Source: Comamonadaceae bacterium
GTDB taxonomy: Bacteria > Pseudomonadota > Gammaproteobacteria > Burkholderiales > Burkholderiaceae_C
NCBI GenBank assembly: GCA_947372865.1
Contig: CANBVJ010000018.1
Location: 1 to 54,647 of the forward strand
Length of the DNA: 54,647 nucleotides
Direction: 5' to 3'
The notes under the pieces are model-generated. The model searched no databases and was not told the DNA's origin. It was given only the letters and a program-made list of their open reading frames with translations. A program made the translations under genes and the position numbers. Numbering within the stretch: position 1 is the first letter of the stretch; every line of letters starts with the position of its first letter. Below, one piece after another: positions 11,950 to 20,188 of the stretch.

Positions 11950-14109
11950 TTAGCGCACCACCGCCCGCTCCGACACGAGCTTGGGCGTAATGAACACCAG
12001 CATTTCTTTCTTTTTCGAAGTGCGATTGGTGCTTTTAAACAGCACGCCGACAAAGGGCAGATCACCCAACAGTGGCACTTTGGTTTCGTCTTCCTGTTCT
12101 TCCAGGGTAAAAATGCCGCCAATCACCACGGTGCCGCCGTTTTCCACCAGCACTTGCGTCTTGACACGCTTGGTGTTGATCGATATGCCGCCGGGCGTGG
12201 TCACGCCCAGGCTGTCTTTGTTGACTTCAAGATCCAGGTTGACACTGCCTTCGGGGGTGATTTGCGGCGTCACGTCCAGGCGCAGGGTAGCTTTGCGAAA
12301 TGCGATGGAGGTGGCGCCGCTGCTGGTGGCGGTTTGGTAGGGGATTTCCACGCCCTGTTCAATCACGGCCTTGGCCTGGTCGGCGGTAATTACGCGGGGG
12401 CTGGAGACCACTTTGCCTTTGCCGTCGAACTCAAGCGCCGAGATTTCCAGCCCCATCATGCGATTGGAAGCGGCGCTGAACAAGGTCACGGCAAACGAAG
12501 CCGGGTTGTAGCCATTCTGTCCCAAGGCCGGTAAATTGACGAAATTGGAGGTGACGTCGTTGGTGCCGCCAAAGCCGCTGGCGCCCACGGCGTTGGAATA
12601 GCTGGTGCCAAAGGCCACCCGGTTTTCGCCGCTGACCTGGTAGCCCCCGTCGCCGCCCTTGGACGCTCGCACGTCCGCACCGCCGAGCTTGACGCCTAAC
12701 GATTTTCCAAAGCTGTCGTCGGCTTCTACGATGCGCGCCTCAATCACGATTTGGCGCACCGGAATGTCGACTTTGGCGATCAACTGCGCCACCTGGTCGA
12801 GCTTGCTGGGGATGTCGGTTACAAAAAGTTGGTTGGTGCGGACTTCTGCGATGACGCTGCCGCGCAGGCTCAAGATGCGGGCGCTGCTAACGGCCGCAAC
12901 GCCAGTAGCGCCTGGTGCCGCCGGAGCACTGCTACCACCGCCGGCCGTAAGCTGCGGCGCAATATCAACCGCCTTGGCATAGTTGAGCTGAAAGGACTGG
13001 GTGCGCAGGGGCTCTAAGTTTTCGGACGAGAGTTTGGACTCAAATTCGAGCTTTTCCTTGGAGGCAATTTCTTCCTTGGGCGCAATCCAGAGCACATTGC
13101 CATTCTTGCGCACGCCCAGGCCTTTGCTCTGCAAAATAATCTCCAGCGCTTGATCCCAGGGCACGTCCTGCAAGCGCAGGGTCACTGTGCCGGTAACCGA
13201 GTCCGAAGTGACCACATTGAAGCCGGTAAAGTCTGCAATGACCTGCAGCACCTGGCGCACATCAATGCTCTGAAAATTGAGTGACAGCTTTTGACCGTTG
13301 TAGCCAGCACCCTGGGTCAGCTTTTTCAGGTCTTGCTTGAGGGGCTTGACGTCAATCACCAGCTCATTTTCGGTTTGGTAGGCGGTGTGTTCCCACTCGC
13401 CCTGCGGTGCGATCACCATACGCACGCGGTCGCCCACCTCGCTAGTCGTGACGGTTTGCACAGGTGTGCCAAAGTCGTTCACATCAAGACGCCGACGCAG
13501 GCGCTCGGGCAGGCTGACGTTGGACAGCTCCACCACCAGGTTGCTACCCAATTGCTGGATGTCGGCCACCACTTTGCTGCTGGGCAGCGCAATGCGCACA
13601 CGTCCGGCACCCTCGGCACTGCGCCGAAAATCAATGGCGCCCAAGGGTTCGTCACTGCGGCGCGCTGCCGTGACGCGGGCTGGTGCGGCGTCTCGCTGCG
13701 GCGCCATAGTTTGGGGCTCCAGTGTCACCAGCAAGGCGCGGCCCTCCATTTGCAGAGTGTAGGACGAGGGCCGCTTCAAACTCAGCACCACACGACTGCG
13801 CTCGTCGGTCTGCACCATGTTGGCCGACTGGACGTTGGCCTGGTTGATTTCCACGCTAGAGCGCCCCACGCCGCCAGCGACGCCCGCAAAATCCAGTGCA
13901 ATGCGCGCCGGATTCTGGGTGACGAAAGCGGTGGGCAAGGCGTTCAAGACTTGGGAAAACTCAATGCGCACCGTCTCCACCTCGCCCACGGCAGAACCGG
14001 TCACCGCCACAATCGAATTCTGGGCAAAGGCTACAAGACTGCTCCAGCCCAGCCAAGCAGCCAGAAAGGCCCTGACCACTGTCGAAGACGCCCGTAATGT
14101 TGTTGTCAT
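11950..14109 (-). CDS. pilQ: Type IV pilus secretin PilQ
   Basis: A 719-residue outer membrane secretin forming the pilus exit pore. A signal peptide (about 1-29) ends near AFAQ. Two AMIN-type domains follow (about 35-250), then a secretin/TonB short N domain (YNGQKLSLNFQSIDVRQVLQVIADF), an N1-type domain, and the C-terminal secretin domain with EIPYQTATSSGATSIAFRK, the VNTKR-like INTKRVKTQVLVE segment and VPLLGDLPFVGVLFKS. The ATG overlaps the pilP stop by four bases. It is the last canonical gene of pilMNOPQ. Confidence 0.96.
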   Translation of the reverse strand: MTTTLRASSTVVRAFLAAWLGWSSLVAFAQNSIVAVTGSAVGEVETVRIEFSQVLNALPTAFVTQNPARIALDFAGVAGGVGRSSVEINQANVQSANMVQTDERSRVVLSLKRPSSYTLQMEGRALLVTLEPQTMAPQRDAAPARVTAARRSDEPLGAIDFRRSAEGAGRVRIALPSSKVVADIQQLGSNLVVELSNVSLPERLRRRLDVNDFGTPVQTVTTSEVGDRVRMVIAPQGEWEHTAYQTENELVIDVKPLKQDLKKLTQGAGYNGQKLSLNFQSIDVRQVLQVIADFTGFNVVTSDSVTGTVTLRLQDVPWDQALEIILQSKGLGVRKNGNVLWIAPKEEIASKEKLEFESKLSSENLEPLRTQSFQLNYAKAVDIAPQLTAGGGSSAPAAPGATGVAAVSSARILSLRGSVIAEVRTNQLFVTDIPSKLDQVAQLIAKVDIPVRQIVIEARIVEADDSFGKSLGVKLGGADVRASKGGDGGYQVSGENRVAFGTSYSNAVGASGFGGTNDVTSNFVNLPALGQNGYNPASFAVTLFSAASNRMMGLEISALEFDGKGKVVSSPRVITADQAKAVIEQGVEIPYQTATSSGATSIAFRKATLRLDVTPQITPEGSVNLDLEVNKDSLGVTTPGGISINTKRVKTQVLVENGGTVVIGGIFTLEEQEDETKVPLLGDLPFVGVLFKSTNRTSKKKEMLVFITPKLVSERAVVR

Positions 14110-14654
14110 TTAGACATCTCCTGCAATTTCAGCATGTTGCTGCGCACCGCCCACTCACCCAGATCGTCCTGCACCAGTTCGCGCAAGGTGATGCGCGTGC
14201 CATCGATCTTGGTGACTTTCCCCAGGTTTTGCCCCAGGTAGTTGCCCGCCACGACCTGGTGCAACTTGTTGTCGGCGCGCACCAGGGCCACGTTTTGTCC
14301 GTCCTTGGAAATCACCCCTACCAGCGCCATAGTGTCCAGGGCAAACGCCTCCAGTGGCTCCCGTACGCGTGCCAACTCTGGCGTCGCCATGCTCGGTTTG
14401 GCTGCTTTGGCCGGCCCGACCATGGATTGCACAAACGATTGCTTACTAAACGGATCGGGTTTACCGCCCTCGTCATAGACCGCAGCCTCAAAGGGCTTGG
14501 GCGACGGTATGGCTTTGGACACTGGGCGCAAGGCAGCACGCTCGGCGTCAACAAAGCCGCGCAGTTCTTGCTCGGTGGTGTAACCGCAGGCGCTCAAGAC
14601 GGCGACCAGCGCTACTGGCAGCAAGCGCCGCAGACCGTACCGCAAGAGGCTCAT
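14106..14654 (-). CDS. pilP: Type IV pilus lipoprotein PilP
   Basis: A 182-residue inner membrane lipoprotein that joins PilMNO to the PilQ secretin. It has a lipoprotein signal with the lipobox LSAC (Cys23), a disordered linker, and a C-terminal beta domain (MALVGVISKDGQNVALV, GNYLGQNLGKV). It overlaps pilO and pilQ by four bases each. Confidence 0.94.
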   Translation of the reverse strand: MSLLRYGLRRLLPVALVAVLSACGYTTEQELRGFVDAERAALRPVSKAIPSPKPFEAAVYDEGGKPDPFSKQSFVQSMVGPAKAAKPSMATPELARVREPLEAFALDTMALVGVISKDGQNVALVRADNKLHQVVAGNYLGQNLGKVTKIDGTRITLRELVQDDLGEWAVRSNMLKLQEMSK

Positions 14655-15319
14655 TTCTTGACCTCCGCTGCGGGTTTGCGCTGCGCTGCTGCTTCATCAC
14701 TGTCGAGATAGCGGTAGGTTTTCAAGGTGGCATCAAAGGCCATACTGGACTCGGTCTTGGCCGCAATACTGATGTTTCCCAAGGTCGCAATGCGCGGCAA
14801 AAACGCCACGTCTGAGGCAAAACGGCCAAAGTCGTGGTACGTGCCTATCACCCGAATGCTGACGGGTAGCTCGGCGTAATAAGGTTTAACCACCACCTGG
14901 CCCGGACGGAAAAGTTCAAACTGCAGATTGCGCTTTTGGCCCAGTTGGTTGATGCTGAAAAGCAGCGCCGACATTTCGGCACGGCTGGGCAACTGGCTTT
15001 CGAGTTGCTTCACGTAGGCCTCAACCTCGTCACGCTGCTTTTTCAAGAACGCCAGGTTGGCCGCCTGGGTCAGCTTGGTTTTGAAATCGTTTCTGAGCTG
15101 CAACTCCCGGGCGGAGGTTTGCTCCAGCTCGGCCGCATAGTCACTCACCCAAAAGAACCACAGGCCACCCACCACCAGGCAGGTCACCGCCAGCAGGGCC
15201 AGTGCCCGTGGCAAAGGGGGCCAGCGCGCCGGGTCGTTCGGGTCCAGGTCTTCAAACTGCACCACGATGCGTTCTTGCAGCGCAGTAAAGTCAAAGGAAG
15301 GGCGTCGGGTTCTGGCCAT
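14651..15319 (-). CDS. pilO: Type IV pilus assembly protein PilO
   Basis: About 222 residues from the ATG at 15317-15319 (MARTRRPSFDF). A cytoplasmic N-terminus is followed by one membrane helix (about ALALLAVTCLVVGGLWFFW), a coiled coil (about 70-115) and a periplasmic ferredoxin-like domain with RNLQFELFRPG and SIRVIGTYHDFGRF. It pairs with PilN in the alignment complex. An in-frame upstream start exists, but it would overlap pilN heavily and lacks PilO-like sequence. Confidence 0.93.
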   Translation of the reverse strand: MARTRRPSFDFTALQERIVVQFEDLDPNDPARWPPLPRALALLAVTCLVVGGLWFFWVSDYAAELEQTSARELQLRNDFKTKLTQAANLAFLKKQRDEVEAYVKQLESQLPSRAEMSALLFSINQLGQKRNLQFELFRPGQVVVKPYYAELPVSIRVIGTYHDFGRFASDVAFLPRIATLGNISIAAKTESSMAFDATLKTYRYLDSDEAAAQRKPAAEVKK

Positions 15320-15341
15320 ATTGCGTCGGTCTGGGTAAGGG

Positions 15342-15968
15342 CTACTGCTGCGCACTCGCGCCGATCGCCGGTGCAGAAGCGACGGCGCCAGGTAGCACGG
15401 CAGCATCGGGTGCACGCATCAACACCGCCCGCAGGCTGAAGTTGAAGAGCGCGCGCTGCTCCCTGGTCGGAAGGGCCATGGTTGCTGCCACCGATTCCAG
15501 CAACTCCGGCTTGGAAAACCAGGTGCTGCCGCTGGCCAGGTTGCGCAGCAGGTCCGAAACCTGTTCATTGGACTGCGCGGTGCCGTTGATCAGCACCAAC
15601 TGGTCGGTTTGGCTCACCTTGGTCAACAAAATGCCGGGCGGTAGTTGTTGCGCGAGCTCGGTCAGCAAGTGCACGGACTGGTTGCGGTCCGCCTGAACGT
15701 CTTCCACCGTGCGCTGGCGCGCCTGCAAGGCCTCAATTTGGGATTCCAGGCCTTTGATGTCCTTGATTTGCTGGTCCAGGTTAAGAATCTCGGTATCAAG
15801 CATCGCGTTAATGGCGCGCTGGTTATGGATAGCCGCTTGGTACCAGCTAAACGCCATCAGGGAAATACCCATGCCCACCAGAGCGGCCAGGACCACGGCC
15901 GCAACAAACTGCTCGCGCTTTTTCTTGCGCGCAGCCTCGCGGTGCGGCAACAGGTTGAGCAAAATCAA
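15342..15968 (-). CDS. pilN: Type IV pilus assembly protein PilN
   Basis: About 208 residues. The best start is a TTG (15966-15968) giving M-ILLNLLPHRE, which matches the usual PilN N-terminus that binds PilM; it overlaps the pilM stop as TTGA. One membrane helix (about FVAAVVLAALVGMGISLMAF), a coiled coil and a periplasmic domain follow. A longer frame starts at 15998 inside pilM, but the LPHRE motif would then be internal. It sits 22 bases before pilO. Confidence 0.92.
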   Translation of the reverse strand: MILLNLLPHREAARKKKREQFVAAVVLAALVGMGISLMAFSWYQAAIHNQRAINAMLDTEILNLDQQIKDIKGLESQIEALQARQRTVEDVQADRNQSVHLLTELAQQLPPGILLTKVSQTDQLVLINGTAQSNEQVSDLLRNLASGSTWFSKPELLESVAATMALPTREQRALFNFSLRAVLMRAPDAAVLPGAVASAPAIGASAQQ

Positions 15969-17056
15969 TTCAAGAACCTCCGCAAGGCCAAACCACAAGC
16001 GCCAAGGTAGGCGGGCGCCTCTTGCAAAACGTGGGCGCGATCCAGCTTAGGTCCCAAGGCCATGCCTTCAAAGGGATTGACCACGCTGCAAGGCACCTGC
16101 ACCTGGCTGGCTACCGCCAAGGCCAGCCCGGGTAGCAGCGCACTGCCGCCCGCCAAAAGCACCTGATTGACCTTGTTGTACTGCGTGCTGTTAAAGAAAA
16201 ACTGCAGCGCCCGGGCCAGTTCCTGCACCAGGCCGTCTACATAGGGAATCAGAATGCGCGCCTCGTAGTCATGCGCCAGGCTGCCTTTGCATTTTTTGCT
16301 TTCCGCCTCGGTCAACGAGAGCCCGTAATAGTGGGCAATTTTTCGGGTCAATTGGCCGCCGCCTACCGACTGTTCGCGCTCGTAGACCAGATCCTGGCCG
16401 CGCAGCACTTGCATGGTGGTGGTGCTGGCGCCAAGCCTGAACAACACCGACAGCGTGCCCGGGGTTGTTTTGGCCTGTATGTCAATCACACGCCCCAGCG
16501 CCAGGCGTGTGGCGTAGGAGTTGACATCCACCACCACCGGCTTCAGGCCCGCGGCCTCCAGCATCTCCTGCATGCCCTCGACCCGCTCGCGCCGCGCCGC
16601 GGCAATCAACACGTCCACGCTGCCAGGCGTGTCGGCGCTCGGGCCGATTTCAAAGAAATCGAGGCTGACATCCTCCAAGGGAAAGGGGATGTATTGTTTG
16701 GCCTCCATTTCCACTTGGTCTTCCATCTCCATCTCCGGCAGATCAGCCGGAATGGTGAGCGTCTTGGTAATCACGGCGGACGAAGGCAACGCCAAAGCTA
16801 CATTTTTGGTCCGGGCGCCCGATTGTTTGACCAAACGACGCAGCGCCATAGACAGTTCATCCGGTTTTTCGATGGCCCCATCGACGATGACGCCTTCGGG
16901 CAAAGCGTCCTTGGCGCAATACTCCAGCATAGGCGTGTCCGTCGACCCGCCCAAGCCCACGAGCTTGATGGCGGACGCGCTGATGTCAATGCCAAGAATT
17001 TCTTCTGGCCTGCGGCGCAGCAGTGACGCAATATCTATCAAAAAATCAACTCCCAT
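15965..17056 (-). CDS. pilM: Type IV pilus actin-like ATPase PilM
   Basis: About 363 residues. PilM is a cytoplasmic FtsA/actin-like protein that binds the PilN N-terminus. The nucleotide-binding pattern begins LGIDISASAIKLVGL, with LPSSAVITKTLTIPADLPEMEMEDQV and the late VLLAGGSALLPGL block. The ATG at 17054-17056 is preceded directly by a possible GTG start (17057-17059). It is the first gene of pilMNOPQ and faces mrcA across a 209-base divergent region. Confidence 0.95.
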   Translation of the reverse strand: MGVDFLIDIASLLRRRPEEILGIDISASAIKLVGLGGSTDTPMLEYCAKDALPEGVIVDGAIEKPDELSMALRRLVKQSGARTKNVALALPSSAVITKTLTIPADLPEMEMEDQVEMEAKQYIPFPLEDVSLDFFEIGPSADTPGSVDVLIAAARRERVEGMQEMLEAAGLKPVVVDVNSYATRLALGRVIDIQAKTTPGTLSVLFRLGASTTTMQVLRGQDLVYEREQSVGGGQLTRKIAHYYGLSLTEAESKKCKGSLAHDYEARILIPYVDGLVQELARALQFFFNSTQYNKVNQVLLAGGSALLPGLALAVASQVQVPCSVVNPFEGMALGPKLDRAHVLQEAPAYLGACGLALRRFLN

Positions 17057-17221
17057 CACGTATTTTTATCTTTTACCGCCTGCGGGTAATGTTGCCAATA
17101 CTATCAGCAAACCAGTAGCCAAATCACCCAATGGGAACGTAAGGGGCGTTACCGTCCTAGAATTAAGGCTTAAGCAACCGCTTGCCAAGCGTCGCTCCTT
17201 TTTTACCGCCTTGGGCCCAGC

Positions 17222-17244
17222 CCACCGCCCCCTGTGGGGGGTGG
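17222..17244. repeat. GC-rich hairpin just before mrcA
   Basis: CCACC (17222-17226) and CCCC (17228-17231) pair with GGGG and GGTGG (17236-17244) with a single G bulge and a four-base loop. Upstream sequence (ACCGCCTTGGGC, CGCTTGCCA) resembles pieces of the 75-bp palindromic element in gltB and murD, so it may be a variant or decayed copy; this relation is uncertain. The rest of the 209-base pilM-mrcA gap shows no gene. Confidence 0.5.
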
Positions 17245-17265
17245 CAATGCCCTTTGGAACTTTCC

Positions 17266-19638
17266 ATGCCCCACCCTGTGCCTCCCGCCACCCCGCCATC
17301 GGCGCCATCCACGCATCCGCGTACACCAGGCGCCTGGTTGCTGCGCGTCCTGGCCATCGTGTTTGGTCTGGGCGTGGCAGGTTTGGTTTCGCTGCTGATC
17401 CTGATCGCCATCACCATGGCGCTGGCCTACCCCAATCTGCCCGATATTTCTGACCTGGAGGACTACCACCCCAAGCTGCCGCTGCGGGTGTATTCGGTCG
17501 AGGGCGACCTGATTGGCGAATTTGGCGAAGAGCACCGCACGCTCACGCCGATTGCCGAAATCCCGGAAGTCATGAAAAACGCGATTCTGGCGATTGAGGA
17601 CGCACGCTTTTTCCAGCACGGTGGAATTGACTACATCGGCATGGTGCGCGCGGCGCTGGCCAATGTGGGACGCTCCAAGAGCCAGGGCGCGTCCACCATC
17701 ACCATGCAAGTGGCGCGCAATGTGTATTTGTCGTCGGAAAAGACCTTTACACGCAAGATTTATGAGGTCTTGCTGACCTTCAAGCTGGAGCACACGCTCA
17801 GCAAAGACCAGATTCTGGAAATCTACATGAACCAGATTTACCTGGGCAATCGGGCTTATGGCTTTGCCGCCGCGTGCGAGACCTATTTTGGCAAGCCGCT
17901 CAAGGACATCACGGTGGCTGAGGCCGCCATGCTGGCCGGCCTGCCCAAGGCGCCTTCCGCTTACAACCCCATTAAAAACCCCAAGCGCGCGCGCGTGCGC
18001 CAGCAGTACATCATTGAGCGCATGCTGGACAACGGTTTTATTAGCGCCGCGCAGGCCGATGCGGCCAAAAGTGAAGTGCTGCATGTCAAAACTGCCGCCA
18101 CCCGCACCCAGGTGCACGCCGAATACGTAGCCGAAATGGTGCGCCAGGCCATGTTTGCGCAGTACGGCGCCGAGACCTACACGCGTGGCCTGGACGTGCG
18201 CACCACCGTGGTCAGCGCCCAGCAAGAAGCGGCGTACAAGGCGCTGCGCCGCGGCATCATGGACTTTGAGCGTCGCCAGGTGTACCGGGGCCCCGAGAAA
18301 TTCATCACCCTGCCCCAAGACCAGCAAGAGCTCGAGGACGCGGTGGACGAAGTGCTCGACGAGCACCCGGACAACGGCGATGTGCAATCCGCCGTGGTGA
18401 TCGAAGCCGACGCCAAACACCTGCGCGCCATGCGCCAAGGCGGCGAAATGCTGGAAATTACCGGCGAAGGCCTCAAGCCAGCCCAATCAGGCCTGTCCGA
18501 CAAGGCCGCGCCCAACATCCGGCTTCGCCCCGGTGCGGTGATCCGCGTGGCCAAAACGGCCAAAGGCAGCTGGGAAATCACCCAACTGCCCGAAGTGGAA
18601 GGCGCATTTTTGGCGCTGGACCCACGCGACGGCGCCATCAAGGCACTGGTGGGCGGCTTTGACTTCAACAAAAACAAATTCAACCACGTCACCCAAGCCT
18701 GGCGCCAGCCGGGTTCGAGCTTCAAGCCCTTTATCTATTCGGCGGCACTGGAAAAAGGCTTTACCGCATCGACGGTGGTCAATGACGCGCCCCTGTTCTT
18801 TGATGCCGGTGTGACCGGTGGCCAACCCTGGGAGCCGAAAAACTACGACGGCACCTTTGAAGGCCCAATGACGCTGCGCAAGGGCCTGGCCAAATCCAAG
18901 AACATGATCTCCATCCAGATCCTGCAGTCGATTGGCACCAATTACGCACAAGAATGGATCGGAAAATTCGGCTTTGACCCGGAAAAGCACCCGCCCTACC
19001 TGACCATGGCGCTGGGCGCCGGTTCGGTCACACCCATGCAAATGGCGGTGGGCTACTCGGTGTTTGCCAATGGCGGCATCCGCATCAACCCCTGGCTGGT
19101 GGCCAAAGTCAGCGAGCAGCGCGGCAAGGTGCTGGTGGAAACCGCCACGCCCGAACTGAGCGAAGACAACCGGGCCATCGAGCCACGCAACGCCTTCATG
19201 ATGACCAGCCTGCTGCAGGAAGTAACCCGCTCGGGCACCGCCGCACGCGCGCAAGCCACCCTCAAGCGCCCGGACGTCTACGGCAAAACCGGCACCACCA
19301 ACGACTCCATGGACGCCTGGTTTGCCGGCTACCAGCCCACGCTGGCCGCAGTCACCTGGATTGGCTACGACACGCCGCGCAAACTCGGCGACCGCGAGAC
19401 CGGTGGGGGCTTAAGCCTGCCGGTGTGGATCAGCTTTATGGAAACCGCGCTCAAAAACGTGCCGGTAATGGAGCCCGAGCCGCCTGAAGGCATCGTGCGC
19501 CTGAACAACGAGTGGTATTTCGACGAGTTCGCCAAAAATGGTGGCGTGGGCGCGGTCGGCGCTGCAGGCGCAGGCTCACACCAGCCGCTGCCCGCCGCTG
19601 ATGAGAAGAAATCGATCCTCGACCTGTTTCGCAACTGA
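17266..19638 (+). CDS. mrcA: Penicillin-binding protein 1A (bifunctional)
   Basis: About 790 residues. A short Pro-rich cytoplasmic tail and one membrane helix (WLLRVLAIVFGLGV onward) precede the GT51 transglycosylase domain with catalytic Glu111 (IEDARFF) and QGASTITMQ. An OB-like insert follows, then the transpeptidase domain with Ser484-x-x-Lys487 (SSFKP), SKN, and Lys674-Thr-Gly (GKTGTTND). It polymerises and cross-links peptidoglycan at the inner membrane. I choose the ATG at 17266 with GGAA seven bases upstream; an in-frame ATG at 17182 would translate the GC hairpin region into a peptide with no PBP character. Confidence 0.95.
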   Translation: MPHPVPPATPPSAPSTHPRTPGAWLLRVLAIVFGLGVAGLVSLLILIAITMALAYPNLPDISDLEDYHPKLPLRVYSVEGDLIGEFGEEHRTLTPIAEIPEVMKNAILAIEDARFFQHGGIDYIGMVRAALANVGRSKSQGASTITMQVARNVYLSSEKTFTRKIYEVLLTFKLEHTLSKDQILEIYMNQIYLGNRAYGFAAACETYFGKPLKDITVAEAAMLAGLPKAPSAYNPIKNPKRARVRQQYIIERMLDNGFISAAQADAAKSEVLHVKTAATRTQVHAEYVAEMVRQAMFAQYGAETYTRGLDVRTTVVSAQQEAAYKALRRGIMDFERRQVYRGPEKFITLPQDQQELEDAVDEVLDEHPDNGDVQSAVVIEADAKHLRAMRQGGEMLEITGEGLKPAQSGLSDKAAPNIRLRPGAVIRVAKTAKGSWEITQLPEVEGAFLALDPRDGAIKALVGGFDFNKNKFNHVTQAWRQPGSSFKPFIYSAALEKGFTASTVVNDAPLFFDAGVTGGQPWEPKNYDGTFEGPMTLRKGLAKSKNMISIQILQSIGTNYAQEWIGKFGFDPEKHPPYLTMALGAGSVTPMQMAVGYSVFANGGIRINPWLVAKVSEQRGKVLVETATPELSEDNRAIEPRNAFMMTSLLQEVTRSGTAARAQATLKRPDVYGKTGTTNDSMDAWFAGYQPTLAAVTWIGYDTPRKLGDRETGGGLSLPVWISFMETALKNVPVMEPEPPEGIVRLNNEWYFDEFAKNGGVGAVGAAGAGSHQPLPAADEKKSILDLFRN

Positions 19639-19662
19639 TACCGGACGGCGCGGCGCAAAACC

Positions 19663-19992
19663 TCAGGGCATGAAGTTCAGCGTCTGCCCCGATTGGGCGC
19701 TGGCGTCACGGCTCAGCGCTGCAAAAAATTCGCCCTGGCCCTTGGTGTCTTGCCAGTGGCCATCCACAAAGCGGTAGTGGTAGCCGCCCGAACGCGCCGC
19801 CATCCACACCTCTTGCAGGGGTTTTTGCAAATTCACGATGATCTGGCTGCGGTTGGCAAAAGTGAGTGTCACCATGCCGCCGGTGCGCTGGTTGTCGATG
19901 TCGACTTCGCTTTGCTCGTTCAGTTGGTCGCAGCGCGCCTCCAGCGCTTGGAGCAGGGATTCGGCGTGGTCCAGAAACTCAAGGTCGGTCAT
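19663..19992 (-). CDS. cyaY: Iron-sulfur assembly protein CyaY (frataxin)
   Basis: A 109-residue frataxin homologue that donates or regulates iron for Fe-S cluster assembly in the cytoplasm. An acidic first helix ([20 protein letters not shown]) and the strands [31 protein letters not shown] and GEFFAALS match the family. It converges on mrcA with a 24-base gap. It is divergent from lptM with only 12 bases between the two start codons, so its promoter must lie within lptM-side sequence. Confidence 0.93.
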   Translation of the reverse strand: MTDLEFLDHAESLLQALEARCDQLNEQSEVDIDNQRTGGMVTLTFANRSQIIVNLQKPLQEVWMAARSGGYHYRFVDGHWQDTKGQGEFFAALSRDASAQSGQTLNFMP

Positions 19993-19998
19993 TACAAT
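19993..19998 (+). promoter_or_regulatory. Candidate -10 element for a leaderless lptM-lysA transcript
   Basis: TACAAT ends seven bases before the lptM ATG, so the expected transcription start falls on or next to the start codon. No convincing -35 is seen upstream, which would lie inside cyaY. Sequence match only. Confidence 0.35.
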
Positions 19999-20004
19999 TT
20001 CACC

Positions 20005-20178
20005 ATGTTGAAAACAAAAAATAGTCGGGCCAGCATATGTGTCGCCTTGGTCGGTGTGCTGAATCTAGCAGGCTGCGGCCAAACCGGCCCCTTGTACCTG
20101 CCGCCCAAGATGGCGCAAGCCGCCGCACCTGCAACCGCTGCGCCACTCCCCATCATCGCCCAAACCCGCGTTTCCTGA
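20005..20178 (+). CDS. lptM: LPS translocon maturation chaperone LptM (YifL-type lipoprotein)
   Basis: A 57-residue lipoprotein. A basic start and hydrophobic segment end in LAGC, followed by the conserved GQTGPLYLP block that in LptM contacts LptD during oxidative assembly of the LPS translocon. The rest is an Ala/Pro tail. It lies 10 bases before lysA, the usual arrangement in proteobacteria. No clear Shine-Dalgarno is visible. Confidence 0.85.
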   Translation: MLKTKNSRASICVALVGVLNLAGCGQTGPLYLPPKMAQAAAPATAAPLPIIAQTRVS

Positions 20179-20188
20179 AAAGTCCCCC

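Noticed and set aside
17060-17110. A sigma54 promoter before pilM (GG and GC pair in TTGGCAACATTACCCGCAGG on the minus strand).
   Set aside because: The GG to GC spacing is 11 instead of 10 bases and the flanking consensus is poor.
17203-18486. Open frame of about 427 codons opposite mrcA.
   Set aside because: It is antisense to conserved PBP1a domains and has no recognisable domain or start signal; the same holds for 20153-21178 opposite lysA and 26578-27594 opposite metK.
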